Below are positions 27,501 through 42,500 of a stretch of 64,000 nt of DNA, one piece after another; within the stretch, counting starts at the first letter, position 1, and every line of letters begins with the position of its first letter. The position numbers were made by a program, and so were the translations under genes. The notes beneath the pieces are model-generated. The model saw only the letters and a list, made by a program, of their open reading frames with translations. It did not search any database and had not been told where the DNA came from. Location of the stretch: positions 46,943,433 through 47,007,432 of the forward strand of contig NC_091931.1 in NCBI RefSeq assembly GCF_041260155.1. Direction: 5' to 3'. The stretch comes from Ptychodera flava (lineage: Eukaryota > Hemichordata > Enteropneusta > Ptychoderidae).

Positions 27501-30500
27501 CTTTTTATCCACAAGTTTTGAAAATTACAGTATGAAAATTGAAACAAACATTTTTTTATTTTCATTTTCACAACATTTAGAACTAGGTAAAGTAAACCAC
27601 TAAGAAAAGTTTAAGTTAGTTTACACAAATTTACAGATTGAAATTTTCATTAGTTCAAAACATTTTTAAGGTTTTGAATGAACAGCCTTCAGAGTACAGG
27701 GCATCTAATGTTACCATCAAGGGCTTGGTCCAAATCTGGGACCTGTGCCAAGAAAGCAGAATTTATTATACTATGAGTCGTTTAGCCTTGTGTTTGGCTT
27801 GATCTCAATTTCCACTACAATCATCTAATGTAAACTAAAAACTGCTAGTTTCCTGTGTTACAGAGCTCCACATTGATTTGAAGATATTTGAACAGAACAA
27901 GTCTGTTTTTATTTAATGTAACCAGTTCAGCTGCAGCCATCTGGAATTTAACACATAGCATGTCCGTGTAACTGTTCTAATTAAGCGTAAAATTACAGAA
28001 TTATGTTAATGGGAAGTTCATTTCTTCAGAATGTATGTCACAGGGATTGTCAAGCTGTGAAAAATATGCCAAGTTTGTACTTGAAGTTCAAACAGTGTAA
28101 CAAACAATCCCAATTTTATCACTTAAGCATAGTAAAGTCTTCAGATACCTGTTGAAACATGTCGGGAATTTAAGCAGTTAGGTTGTAGTTGTCACATGCC
28201 AATACAGGTACAGTCATCCTAGTCCTACCATCAATGGAATGGCCCGACATAAACAACCGGTATTGTTGCTGGGGTCATTGTTTGACCCCTCCCACTGTCT
28301 CCATTGTCATGTAGATTTTTACATTATCATTTATTATGTAAATTATTGATTCTTGTCACTGATTGGACAATGGTCCATTGTGGGAGTTATTGTTGTATAA
28401 AATTACCCCATGGAGTGTCAGACATTTAGATTGTTATTAATTAAACCCAGGTAGATTAGATTACCTGGTGGGGTGTAGCAGCTTCTAGCCTTAGATATGC
28501 AAATACCAGTGTTTGGCGTCAGTTAGAGTTTGAAATTGTCACCGGGTCTCTGGTACTCGGCTTGAGTGCTGACGGTGGTTGTGAGAGCATCAAGTAGATA
28601 AGACTTGCAGAAATTGCCAGCGTTGAATTGTGGCGCTACAATGTCAGCACGTTATACTCAAGGAAGTCCACGCCGGCCCAGATCAAGGGCAAAGGTAAGT
28701 CTCCATGGATTTGACACCAGCAAATAATATTTTTCTGCGGATTCAAGTAGCAACTCGTAGAATGAATGTCATACTGTAGTACCTCCTACATTGTAAAGCC
28801 CTTTAACTGTACGGAATACAATAGTGTGAATACCACCGGGCATATTTTACTACAGCTATCATTGTCTGCTCTCATACATTTGGACACACTATTCTCTGAC
28901 TCAGCTTATATAAACATTTTTTTCTCAGGCTGTTTGCTAGTAAAATTGTGATATTTTCAAGGATAATTCATTTTTTTCAAGCAATGTTACATGACATGGA
29001 GATGTGTCACTCAGTCATTGTTGTTGTCTGCAAAGCATATGTACAACATGATTTTACAGTATGACTGTCATAACATACATGTTGATCAAATTACATTTTT
29101 GTTGTCAGCTTGTTGTGAGTCTTAAAAAATAGTAATTAATATCAAGAGTTAACAAATTATTTAATATATAGCTTTGTGTTTGCAATTTAGTGGATAAATT
29201 TAACCCTAGCATGATTGTACTGTGTTTAGCCATGAGTTCTACTTTAATGCTGCTGAATATTGCGTATCAACATACACAGACAAATTTTACCCTCACACAG
29301 GAACAATTCTACCTCTTCTATACACACATTACTATAAGAATCCCATCTGTAAAGAAAAAAATTCCAGTGTAGTTTTTATCACCAGGATAAATTACCAAAT
29401 AAGCCGTGTAATCCAGCTTTCACAGAGTAACGGATTTCTGTCGGATTCTGTTTGGAATTTCAGCTTAGGAATCAGGCTTGTGTTTTCAAATACCATGTGT
29501 ACCAGGAATTGACACTAATCAATTGTATCTAAGTCAATGGCTGTGAAATATTAGAGTTTGTGACAATCATGTATCTACATGAAATGGATTTAGATTGTTT
29601 GAGGTTAGAATACAGGTCACCAACACATCTGCAGCGTCTATGCTTAAGGCTTTAGCACTATATTCAGTTTCAAATTTTTAGCAGCTCTATGATAAACTAG
29701 AAAAGTTACAAGTTTAATTCAAGATATCTGTCAGTTGGTTAAACATTGCTTTGTTGCTCTGTCTTCTAAAAGTCAAATTCTGTCAAATTCTGTCAAACAG
29801 ATACCTTTCACTTCATTGATATATGACAAATATCTTCTAGATACAATCACTTTCCAAATTTTTAATTTTGAATCAACTACTCAAAGTTTACATATATCAA
29901 AATCCACTAGGAGACTTCAAAATACAGAGGCTGTCCGTACATTTCAGCCTTGATAAACTGTGTATTGTGAAATGGAATTTAACTGTAATATGGTAGCATT
30001 GTACATAGTTTACTGTAACTTATGTTGTTTTATCTTGGAAGTAGTAGTGTATGTAATTTGTGTCATACTTGTGTTCTGTATTCAAACATCATTAATTCTC
30101 ATCTCTTTTTAATTGTTTCTCGCTGGGAAGTTTGTTTTGTATGTTTTATGTTCATGAACAATTGAATAATTAAATTAGAATAATACTCTAGGGGAAGTGG
30201 TGAGGACAAATTTACAAATTACTTGTTATTTTCCTCATTGCTATATTTGACTTTTAGTTTAAAATTGTCCCAGCTGTAGTATGGTACAATCTGTAAATTT
30301 GATCATGATTATTAGATTAGATTCTTGTCATATACAAAACTTCAACCAAAGGAGATTTTATAAAATAACAGCTTGCACAGTCAGGGAATATAAGTGTTTT
30401 GTATTTCCTTTGGATAATTCACGATTAATTTGTCAGAACTATTCACTTGCTTGGAGAGCTCAGTACATTGCTTGTCGAATAAATGAAACAAATTATGGAA

Positions 30501-33500
30501 GTGGTTCATAAATGAACTGTGTATGAATTGTGTTCTCTCACTACCCAGAATGCCTTTAGCTTCTCATCCAATACAATAGAATGTAAGAGATGAAGACAGA
30601 AAAGTTTTTGTGTAAGATTTTCAATTTTAGAATGTGTCAATATACCGGTAGTTGATATACTGCTGATGAAATATCCTGTAATAGCCACCGATCAATTTAT
30701 AGAGCAGAGCTAACTGGTTGTTGAAGTGAGGTCTGGTTTCTGTGTCAACTCTGAAAACAGGTGGTGTTTTTTGTGAATGTTGTAAAAGATTGCCAGGGCC
30801 TTTCAAGACAGCGGTGAAATTAAACATTGATTTACATAAATCATTTGCTATCCATAAACTTGCCTCTGACTTCCTTTGCCTCATCAGATAATATTTGTAG
30901 AAAGTAGCGATGTGTGAACTTAACATGATGTGAGTTTACTTATTTGAAATTTCTTAAGTCCCTGTAGACTTTTTATTCATTTCTTAAGATACAAACTGCT
31001 TTCATAAATGCAAATGTTATCAATTGAGAAAGCAATGACAGTAATTGGTGTACCATTAGAAAGTCTATAATGCCATGTACTGTATTCTGTTTGTACAAAG
31101 CTGAATGTGTTTTATAGATGGAGATGTCACAGGCAATTAAATTAGCAGACATATTGTGGTTTTCAAGTGACCTTTCAAAATGGCCTCCAGTCTGCTTACC
31201 AATAAAACATCAGTTGGTTTTTATTCAACTTAATCAAGAGGCAAATGAAATGATAACTTTGAATTAAGAAAGGAAATAGAAGTAGAACGGAATATCTTGG
31301 AAGACTGGTTTTATTGAACATGTTGATTTTTAAATCACCAGTTTGACTGTGCAACTGGTATTTTAAATTTACATCAACTTAAATACATGAAAAGAGCCAA
31401 ATTATTTTGTTGCCATGGTTTCTGTGGATACCAGTAAATTATGAAAGGAAATTGATCGTTTTGTCGTTTCCCAATCTGTTTTGAATATTATATTAAGGAT
31501 AGATTAACTTATCAATTATAGAGTGTTGAATTTACCGTAGGGTTTGACTTTCTAACATGTACATGTACTTCCGCTGTTTGAGGAGAGTTTCTGTATTGTT
31601 AATGTGTGAGGTGCTCTTTAGAACAATAAAATTGTGGTTGAATATTTAACACAATGGAACAGTTTACATTTCTGTCACGGTATCTATAGATTTTGTGCAT
31701 TCTCTTCATTGACTGTAATGTTCAAATTTAATGCTAGTATTGTCTCTGTGAATAATCCATTAGAACCAGACATTGGTAGGTTTTGCTTTAAAGCAGTGTA
31801 TGCTCCAATCTGCAAATTGTAGATTTCTAACTTCATTTCATATTCTGCTCTAGGCAGTATTTCTTCATATTTAAATTGCATTAAATGGTGCGTGTGTGTA
31901 TAAAATCAACCTATTCAAGTGTTTTGTTCAGCTATTCAGTAAATTTACTGACAAGGATAATGACTTAGCTGTCACATACAGTTAATGCTGGTACACGGTA
32001 TGACTCTGTCTAGACGCAGTTGTTATATATGCTTTTGCAAAAATTTGCTGAAAAACAGCAGCCAAGGAGGTGCTTTGTGAAACTTGTGTTATTGAGAGAA
32101 TAATGCAAATACTGAATTGTACATCACGTTTTTCAACAAAAATGTAGTTTTTTCAAATATCAGTGTTGGACACAAAATATTTGTGACTGATTCCTGTACA
32201 CACCTTTCCTTTTTGTAAAATATGATTGAAATACAATTTAAGAAAAAAAGGGGAGGACTGATTGCCCATGCCGATGTGATTTTTGTCATATAATCACAAA
32301 AAGTTAGATATTAAGGTTCTGAATAATCACAAATGGAAAGGGACTTTTCTTTTTCATTACTTAACTATCTATCTGTCATGTGACTGTCATGTGACCTTAG
32401 GATGTGTTCATGGTATTTGCTTTCTATAATAAAGACATTGCATATTGTATTTGTAGGAGTATTGATTTTAAATACAATATCATCTGTTTTACTTTATTAT
32501 CTTGACATTTAACATCTCAACTGCATGCATTCGTCAAGCAGACATTTTCTCTATGAAACATCATTTTGCCATTGAATACACTGACTGCATGTCAGCCTAT
32601 GATTTGCAGATTGGTAAAACACAGACTTTGCTTGTCAATGTGGACCTGAGTAAACTCAAAAACATTTTCATAGAAAAGTTATACAAGGCAAGACTTAGTA
32701 TATTGAATGAAAGAGGAATACAATGGTTTTAATATTGGGATAATTTTAGATTTTAAGATGAAATGATTCAAGTATTGCAGTTGATATATTAAAGTTGAAT
32801 TCTTAGTTTTGTGTAATCAAATTGATATAAGGATAGAGTGACATATTTCCTAAGTTTTATTCATGAAAATTTCTATTTTGATTTGAAAATTTTCTATAAT
32901 TAAGGCAATTTATTCATATGCAACTAATTTTTACATACTAATTTGAAACATGGTGACATAAAATTTGTTCAGAAGGTAATGTGCAGCCTAGGTCTTGTAC
33001 TAGCCAAACCTTACATGTATTTTAGTTACATTTCATCAACACACTTGCACTTGTTGATTGTCTACAGTTGTAAAGTGTGTTATTTGCTGCACTGATGGAA
33101 CTATGAATGTGTTAGTTTTATCTAGGGAAAAATTCATATGATCTGCCTATGATATTACATATATTTATTTATTGATATTACTCATCAACAGTGTCTCACA
33201 TCAGCCACTTCCATAAAGAGATAAAAAATTACACGGGGAATAAATAAAGAAAACTCATCTGAACCAATATGAGAATGATAATATTCAAATGATTCAGAAT
33301 AATTTGTTGTCATTATGAGGTCACTGTGACAACCACTGAACAGCTTTATGATGGCCTTGATATTTGATATGTGACCTCATTCTTAACAGAGAAGGAAAAT
33401 AAACAAATTATAAGTGAATTCCAGTCGTTAAGCTAATTAAGACTGACTGTTCTTGATAGCTAATGTCAAAACATTTGTCAATTATCAGGTGGATGCCCGT

Positions 33501-36500
33501 GATCAGGAGATTGACAGGCTTAATCGACAACTTGAAGGAGGAAGACCGTATGATGTTGTGTCTGCAGATTCTAAAAACAAGAGTAATGAACGTCTCATTT
33601 CACATCTGAACACGCAGGTAAGATGCACATATGTCTTGGTATCCATGGTTATCAGCAGTGGTTTCCATGGTTTCTGTATCTCATCCATCAAGTTTTCCAT
33701 AAAATTATCCAATTCTGATTTCATTGAACTTTCCTGTAATTTCTGTAAAGGTTTTCTTGTAAAAACATCTGTGAAATTTTGGAAATAAGATCATGTTCCA
33801 GTATTGTTGTGGATGCAGGTTTCTACTGATTACAGGAAGGAATTACTGGATGGGGGAACTAAGTATTCTGATATAGCAATATTTTGAATTTAGCAATTTA
33901 TCTTTCCATGATTAAGTGAAGCAGCATATCAAGAATTTCAAATTTTCTAACCATTTAATTAATCAATAGAGTTTACTTGTGTGTAATTGAAATTAGAGCA
34001 TTCACAGGAAGTAATTTGTTAATGTGATTATTGTTTTGCTATCAACTGTCATTATCCTACCTACTTATGTGGATAACCATTCATAATATTCTTAATATCT
34101 TCCATTTAATTAATATCAGTACAACAAAGAGATCTTTTGGTAACCTCTTAAAAAAATAAAAATGATAGTTTGATGAGATTAATTTCACTTGTGGTATATA
34201 GATTGACTTCCTTCAGCAAGCCAACCGTGACTTGGAAAGACGTCTTAAAGAAGCCATTCAAGATAAACATGATGCAAGCAACAAAGCCAGAGATCTTACC
34301 ATCAAGAATCAAGAACTGCTCACTGAAATAAAGGATATTGACAGACTAGCTAAACAACTACAAACAGATAAAGATGTGGCCATCACTGCAGCTGATAGAG
34401 ATGTCGTTGAAGCTCAAAAAGAACTCAGGTCTTCCACTAGAGAGCTTGGAAATCTAGAATTGGATTTTGAACAACTGAAGGCGGTATGTACCTTTCATCG
34501 TACTCCATAGACTTTTCCTCAAAGTTACTGTATTATATCCTCATTGCCCCATATTTGCCCTTTGACCTCACTTCCCCCGAGGCATACTCTTCAAATGTAA
34601 GGAGAAGCCTTTCACAAGGTGTATTGCCAGATCTACAGATGTGTCTGATCACAAGTAGGTGTCTATTCTGACCCAAGGTACACCTGTATCCTAAATGTTT
34701 GCTTTCTGACTTGGAGATTTTTGTAAATCTGATGATTCTTAAATAAGACAGAAATTAACAACAAGTGCCATGATGATATTGAGTCTGTTGGACCATGGAC
34801 AGTAGAGGGGGAACCCTCTACTGTCTATGGTTAGACTGGGCCAAGAAAATCATGGTGTCAAGAACTTTGTTAAAGTTCAGTTCAGCGGTGTGACTTTAGA
34901 GCTTAACAATCACAGTAAACTAAACACAAGTCAACTCAACTAAACGGAGCCTATGTTGAAGATCAACTCAATTCAAATTCCATATCCATTCCAACCTGGT
35001 TGACATCTGATGGATCCCAAACCTACTTTTGCCAAATTTCAGTTTTCAAATCAATAACTTAGTTACATAGAAAATTCAACCAAGTTGCAATGAAAACTGG
35101 CTGACTGACTGACTGGCCCTACCTGTAAATTATTTTATGTCAGCTGATGTGTAGTGTGTAAGAAGGATTGGCATAATAGGCTTATGAACATCTACTGAAC
35201 TCCCATCATTCTGCTTGATCTATCCCGGCCATATTCATCAGCTTATCCCAATGCTTTGAGCCGCTACACATAATCTAGTTCAAAACTAAGCAGTCAGTGA
35301 TAATAAAAATTGATAAAATATGGAATTATATTATTTACAGTATTGAACATCACATTTGATTTTGGCAGAGGTGTGACACAGGACTATGTTAAATTGTGCT
35401 GAATTGGTTGTGGTCTTCATTGGTTTTTAATAGCTAGAATGGATTTGTCATTGTCTTCATATTTTAAATCCCTCTGTTGATTGTAGACTTGACTTAAAAT
35501 TGCAAATCAGTGAAAACACTGTTGATAGCTTTGATTTTGTTAGATAACAGATGAAAGTTTGCCTTAGGTGTCAATACTGGGCCTTGTTGTCTGGTAACAA
35601 TATGACAGATTGAACAAGAACAAATGATTTACAAGAATCTAATAATTAAATATAGCAATATATAATATCAAATGTAACATGCTTAGTTATAGAGATCTAT
35701 GGCCTTGTAATATTAGAACAGTTTGCTTGAATGTCATGTGCTTAGTGTACATGGTGGTGTACAATTTTGTATGGTGTACATGTTATGATAACATTGTGTC
35801 TAGTTTACAGAAGCTCCTTATTTTATGTCTGTTGCCGACTTCAATGAGAACGTTATACAGCTAGCTATGTACACCGTGTCGAGTTATTTGCTTGGTTATT
35901 GAATTTGCGGCTGTGTGGAATGATAACTTGTTACCATGTAAATTGTTGACTGCCCACTGAATGAGTTTTTTGTTTGATTAAAATGCTTCTGTACTACTCG
36001 GTATGTAATTGACTAGCAAACTGTATAAAGGTTTCTGCCTGCCTTCCTAGTTAGTTACAAACTATATCTGTGTTTCACTGCTCTGTTACCGTTTACTAAA
36101 ACTGTCGACTTTGATCATGTTAGTGAAGTTTGCAACCATGTAAGTTTATAACACCAACTGTACTGATTCAGTTGCATTAAACTCTCCAAATTTACAGCTT
36201 TTTCAATCTTGATATTTGGTTCAAGCAGATAAGCACTCATTGCTGACACACCCACTAGAGCAGATACTTTGGAGAATTTGAGAGAGAGAAGTTTGTGTGT
36301 AGAAACCTATTGAAGCAACTCAATATAGGCCATGAATGAATTCACATCAAAGGACCCTGCCGTGTACAATGCAGAAGTTAGCAAACTTTGGAACTCTGCC
36401 AGCCTTAGAACAATTACATACCAACAACTTTTGTGTTTTTGGTCAGTGATTGTGCAAAACACAATCTGCAAAAACCACTTAGATCGTACAATCTACAAGA

Positions 36501-39500
36501 CTTGTTTACACATTTTAGAAGTTGTGATCACCAATGTAAGATCATGAAATGAAAGAGCAACACTCCCAGCTGAAGTATTTCTGTCTTAAGTCTTGTCCTG
36601 TCTAAAGTCCAGACTCTTAAAACTTGTTGAGCATTGGTGTTCCAATTTGGCTTCACGTTGGTAACTCTGCCATTTCCTGGTCAAATTTTATGCACAAAAT
36701 TTGAAAAGTATGAGTTTTTGAAATTGTGACATTAATTTGTGACAGCTTATTCTTGAAAATTTTTCATCTGTATCAAGTATTAGGTCACTAATCAGATTCT
36801 TAGATATATCTGAACTTTATTGATTTCTCATTGCCAGGACAAATATCATTTGTACTGCAAATTTCAAATAGCCTAATGATTGAGTTTACTGCTGTAATTA
36901 TTTTTTGTATCACTGTAAGTTAATATTATTTGGAAATGCTACTGGACAACCACTACCATTGATGTCAAATACCTACTCAACCTCATATATGGGTTTGGAA
37001 TTTGAAAATTTCAAATATTTTGAATATTTGCAAATACACTGATTTGCTACCTTGCCATTTGTCAAAATTTCCAAAATAATTAAAAGGTTTTAAATTCAAA
37101 AGAGTATTCCAAGCGTACATGTACAAAACAGTGTGTTGGTAAAGGATATGTCACTTGTAAAAGTATGGACTTGGAACATTGCCAGAACAAGCGATGAGAG
37201 AACTTCAAATATTGGCACAAATCTGACCCACTCAGCAAATGAAGTCACTGAACTTCAGAGACCCCCAGCTGTGTATCTCCGAAATGCCTCTAGTGAGAAT
37301 CATTCACATTGGATGGTACATCAATTGCCTTAGGATGATTTGACAACATACACGCAACAGTATTTTAGTATCGGTGTAAGGTGAACTCTATATTACCATT
37401 GCAATGAATAAGGCCAGATATGTGTTAAGTGATTGGAAAGGCTAGAGCGTCAGTTACAAATTTCAACAAAACTATTAACCCTTTTCCTGCCGAGCGCCCC
37501 TGTCCGTTATCCTGCCAAGTCGGTCAAAACCGGCCCCCTTTTCCGTGTCTACAGAAGATAGGCTCTCCTGCACGCTTTCCTGCCAGGCATTTGGCGGAAA
37601 ATACCGCATTTTCGGGGTACGATTACCGACCATATACGTGTTAGACTTCAAAAATTTTTGCATGCCCGTATAGAGGGGCAACCGCTGATGAGGTTGTGTC
37701 CAGAAAATGACGAGGTCACGGGCGTTGTTTGCCCCGGGGACGTGCACTTTTATGCCCTTTTCTAGCTTACTTTCGCGGAAGTAAAGCTCGTTCGCCGGCA
37801 CGCACGGCCACACCGGGGAAACGTCACCTCTCTCGTGGGTTAGTAGAAGACCTAGGGGTTAGTGCTATGGGTGCGGCAGCACCCTCAAACCTGTCCTGTT
37901 TCCCCTGGGTTGTGTCACTTGGCCACGTACTTTGAACGACTTGGAAGAGTCGCACATTGCAGTCTGCTTTGACGTAGTGTCAACGACATAGTTCCGCCAT
38001 TGAAGGAAGGCGTGTACGTAGTTTGGCCAGTTCAGTGAACACTTAGTCGTTAGTGTTACCGTTTCCTAACACGTTAGTTGTGCAGTTGTTACTAAGGTGC
38101 AGTTTTGTACCACCTTAGCTCTGGACAGTGCAACTGCTCTATGCACTAACCCCAACGACAGATGGTTGGTACAACGTCTACGTCGCACGAGCACAGCCTC
38201 CGTTGGGCTGTGCCCCTCCCACGTGATACAACGCACGTTCATCCATTACTATAGCGTCCTTACGGATCTGCCAAAAACGAAAGTGGGGGTAAAAACAAAA
38301 CAAACGAAAATATGCGATCCATAGATAGTATTTTATTCGGGAATAATTTACATTATGCCGAACATAAATCTCGGAGTCTGTCTCGACGTCCGAGTGCATG
38401 GTCCGTGTTTCAAAAATTACAATCGGGGTGGCAGATCCGTGTTTCAAAAATTATAATAGGGGGAATTGTACAAATAATCCGTCTAAACAAAACAAACGAA
38501 AATATGCGATCCATAGATAGTATTTTATTCGGGAATAATTTACATTATGCCGAATAATAAATCTCAGACTCTGTCTCGACGTCCGAGTGCATGGTCCGTG
38601 TTACAAAGATTACAATCGGGGGATTGTACAAAATAATCCGTGTTTCAATTTACAATCAGCGGGATCGTAAAGCACAAACAAACGGCACAACCGTGCTCAA
38701 AATGTGATCATGGTCCGTGTTAAGAATACAGTCAAGCCACTGTTAGGCGAAGCTGTCCCCTGTCCGTTATTTACGTCGGGTTCTCTTGCTGATGGGTGTC
38801 GTCGGGGCTGTGTGAGTAGAGGTCTGCACGCCAATGCTCCTCTTACCTCGTAGCATCATGCGATGATGAAAAGCCGCAAAACACTCGCCCTCGTGAAGAT
38901 GAACCCCGCACAGACTACATCCTTTGGACGTCTCAGACAGTCGTCCGCTCGCAGTGGTCTTACCCTCTCTGCTACATACTTTACAGCATTTCTGCCGCCC
39001 CTCCAAACGGCTGACAACGTGCATCGGCTGATTTTGTGGATTGATGTACGAGGCAAGAGAAACAGTGGCCTCGACCTCTCTCACACTGGGCTGCGATCGC
39101 CCACAATAACCGCCAATGAGTTGTTTCCCGACACGCAGATGAAACATCTTATGGGTCAGCTTACTATCAGGGTGTACATGCTTGAAGCATATATATGCAT
39201 TTACCAGGGCAACATCAATCAGGTAACATGCCAGATATGTCCACCATCTGTGGTCTTGCGCCCAGTGTGAAAGTACTTGCGCTTCTGGTGGCTCGGTCGA
39301 CGCCTCCCATGTACCGGCGATAATTATACAGCGACAGAGGCACTTGTCGCCGCTCGTCTCCCTCCCCCACTGGCACGCACTCCAAGGGTGGATAGACCGT
39401 ATTCAAGATCAGCACCTGAGCGTTACTATCCTGATAAGCAGTGATGTTAAGACGAGAGTCCGTTCTGGTCGTGGCTTTCATATCCCCAACAGACAGAGGA

Positions 39501-42500
39501 AGGCGCTTCCTCTTACCCGGCGGAATTAATTGAGGGGGCATGGTGCGACGATTACGGCGGTTAAAACTCCCGACCATGTAGATCCCGGTCTCCATCAGCT
39601 CTCTAGCAGTAACGACCGTGCTAAACAGGCTATCACAGAATAGGCTGTGATTATATCCACAGAATGGCTGGACCAGCTCCATCGTAATTCTTTTCACCAC
39701 ACCTCGCTCCTGCCGTCTCCCATCAGTCCGATCCCGATATTTCACACCTAGGTACGGTGCAAAGTTAGCTATGTATGCAGTGGTGGAGTCGCACAGCTGC
39801 CATATCTTGAAACCGTCTCGATCAGGCTTATGCGGTAATCTCTGCTTAAATTTAGAACGGCCCTTAAATCGCACCATGCCCTCGTCGATGGAGATCTCTC
39901 TACCCATCTTATAATTATTTACGCACCGGTCAACTATGGGCTCCATCCATGGATTGATTTTATACAGGGGATCCTCCTGACACCGACGTCGGCGGCGTGC
40001 CTCATCAGGATCACGACGTGGATCGTTCTCTGGGTCTGCCAGATGAAAGTATCGCATAAGCTGCTGAAAGCGACTGCGGGTAATCACAGTAGAATACCCT
40101 GGTTTCTCAGAAAGGGATCGCTAGACCAATAATCCTCCACTGATGATTTTCGGTCGATACCCATACAGACTAAGACGCCAATGAACGCCTGCACCTCTCG
40201 GTAGTCAGCGTTACGCCAGTATTTATCTATTTTCCTAGCGATATGTCGCTGGTGGAATTTGGCGTATTTATTAGTCTCGTCCTTGGCCAATCTGATCAGT
40301 GTAGCTGGAATAAACTTAAAAAGTAATCGAGCTCATGGGCGTGGCTGGGCAAGGTGAAAGTCGGTCCTCTCTCATGGTCAAAATCGGTCTCCTCAAATAT
40401 ATTAGCATCGGTAGTCTCCGACATACGCCAGACAGGAGGTGTGTCGTCCTCCGCCAACACAGCAGCAACGTCATCATCGTCGTCAGAGCTTGCCTCACCT
40501 ACATACTGCCTGTCATAAAAGTCATCGTCCTCTGCCGCATCCTCGTCAACCTCCGAGTCGGACTCAGCGGTGATATCACCGTCGTCTGGGCGTCTGGGCC
40601 TGAACTCGCCCGTAGCGGCATCAAGGATCATATCTGGCTCAAAATCAGGTGGGCTATCCTGATAACGAACCCTCCGCACTATCTTTTTTCGGCGGGGACA
40701 TCGCAGCACACGAAACTATGGCAGGAGCGGGCTCGGCAGCCTCTGCTGATGACGAGGACTCAAGCTCTTTCGCACTGGGCACAGGAACCTCTCCTGACGC
40801 AGGATGAGGCTCATAGTAGCAACAGGTGGTGTCTCTCCCGGAGCAGCCGGGGAGAACCAATGGCATCAGCCGTCTCATTACTCACTGTCTCACTAGCAGC
40901 AGCAGACGTAGTCTGTGCAGGTGAAGTATCTCCCACAAGAGCAGATGTAGTCTCTGCAGGTGAAGTAGTCTCTCCCGGAGCAGCCGGGTGAGAACCACTG
41001 GCAACCGGTGACCCGTCATCATCCTCATCGGCAGAACGATCGGTCTTACGTTTACGCTTACCACTGGGTTTTTCAGCCGGAGATGGCTTCGCCTTACGGG
41101 AGCGTTTCTTGCCCGACTTCTTAGAACGTTTACTAGGGACATCACAACGATCGCTACCACTACCGCCCGGAGACTCTGCATCTTTGAGCTTCAGTCGTCT
41201 GCTCGCCTTCAGAAAACTTTTGCGGTCCGTCAAGCTCATGTCTGGAACAGTGTCGACAGACTAGCAGGTCCCTCCCTTTTAAAGCCACAGGGAAACAAAG
41301 CCCTGGACATGATTGGACGCAGGGGTGTTAATATATGCAACCACCTGTTATTATAATGGACCTACGGCAATCAGTCCACCAACCGGCGCTGACATTCCTA
41401 CCCGTCATGTAAATTGCCTGTCCGCACCATTTGATATGCTAATAATACTCATTTGCGATGCAAATCCCTCGAGCACTTAGCATAACATAGTCAATGTCAT
41501 TAGCATCTCAACTTGACATTCCGTCCAGCTGGGTACGTGGCATGCGCACCTGCCACCCAAGGACGTTGGCCCAAGCCCATGTTTAGTACGGGTGGGAAAC
41601 CCGTATCTTTAACCTCATGTCCCTTCTAAGTACGCCTGCGCAGGGCGTATTGTCATCCAAGTCGGTGACAAGCCAACCCGACAGATCGCCATTAAGCAGT
41701 AATGGACTGGCCGTCTCGTTCTTGTACGGCAACGAACAGTGCTTCAGCGGCTTGTTTAGGTCATAACCGTCGCCTGCCGAGCGGCTTACCCAACTAAGGC
41801 GGTCAAAGATGAAGGATGCCAAAATTGTCAACGGCTGTCTCGGCCTCGTCCGTTGGGCAACATGGCTCCTTCAAATAACGTGGCCAGCACGTCTACGTCA
41901 TCAGCGGTGATGACGACCCGTCATTGACGCCCGAGTGCGTAAAACTCGGAATATACCGACAGGTACCTCTACCTGAGTCGGTCATACTACGGTATAAACC
42001 AAACACAGGTCTGCCAACTCCCGTTAGACTCGGCCGTTAGCCGAACTTCACAGGGACAACATAGGCGTAACAAGTCGGTGAACAACGGTTTACGCACCTA
42101 ACCGCAGCCGCCAAGTCGGTGAACAATGGTATCAAATTTTGAGGCCATGTTCCTGAATGGCAAGGCTGAGGCGGTGTGTTTCGTTGCACGGCTTGAACGT
42201 CTAGAGCCAAGTGCAGCCGACAACGTCCGACATCTGAGTGGGTAGTCTTTTCGAGAAGGTAACAAGTCGGTTAAAAGCGGTGGTTACCCTTCACAAATGT
42301 CGCTCAAGTCCGTTCGGATCAGTTCCATGTCAGGGACTAATCAAGCCGAGTCCGTCAAATCCGTCCGCACTTCCCGTCAATCAGGACCAAGTCCGTGATT
42401 TTCGTCTCGCACCATTGGCAAAAAATTGCACCGCCAGCTGAGGCGGTCTTAGGCGGTTGCCTTCGAGAAAGCCGAGTCCGTCAAATCCGTCCGCACTTCC

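Larger units (their letters stand above)
26027..33488. other. CEP135 intron 3 (7.5 kb)
   Basis: Contains divergent ~70-bp repeats around 26460-26700 (GTAGTCCAGT and TGTGACAAC motifs) and the alternative first exon at 28641-28694. No other exon-like segment was recognised. Confidence 0.6.

Noticed and set aside
40335..40991. 218-codon plus-strand frame within the piggyBac element
   Set aside because: It is antisense to the acidic N-terminal part of the transposase and mirrors its low-complexity codons.
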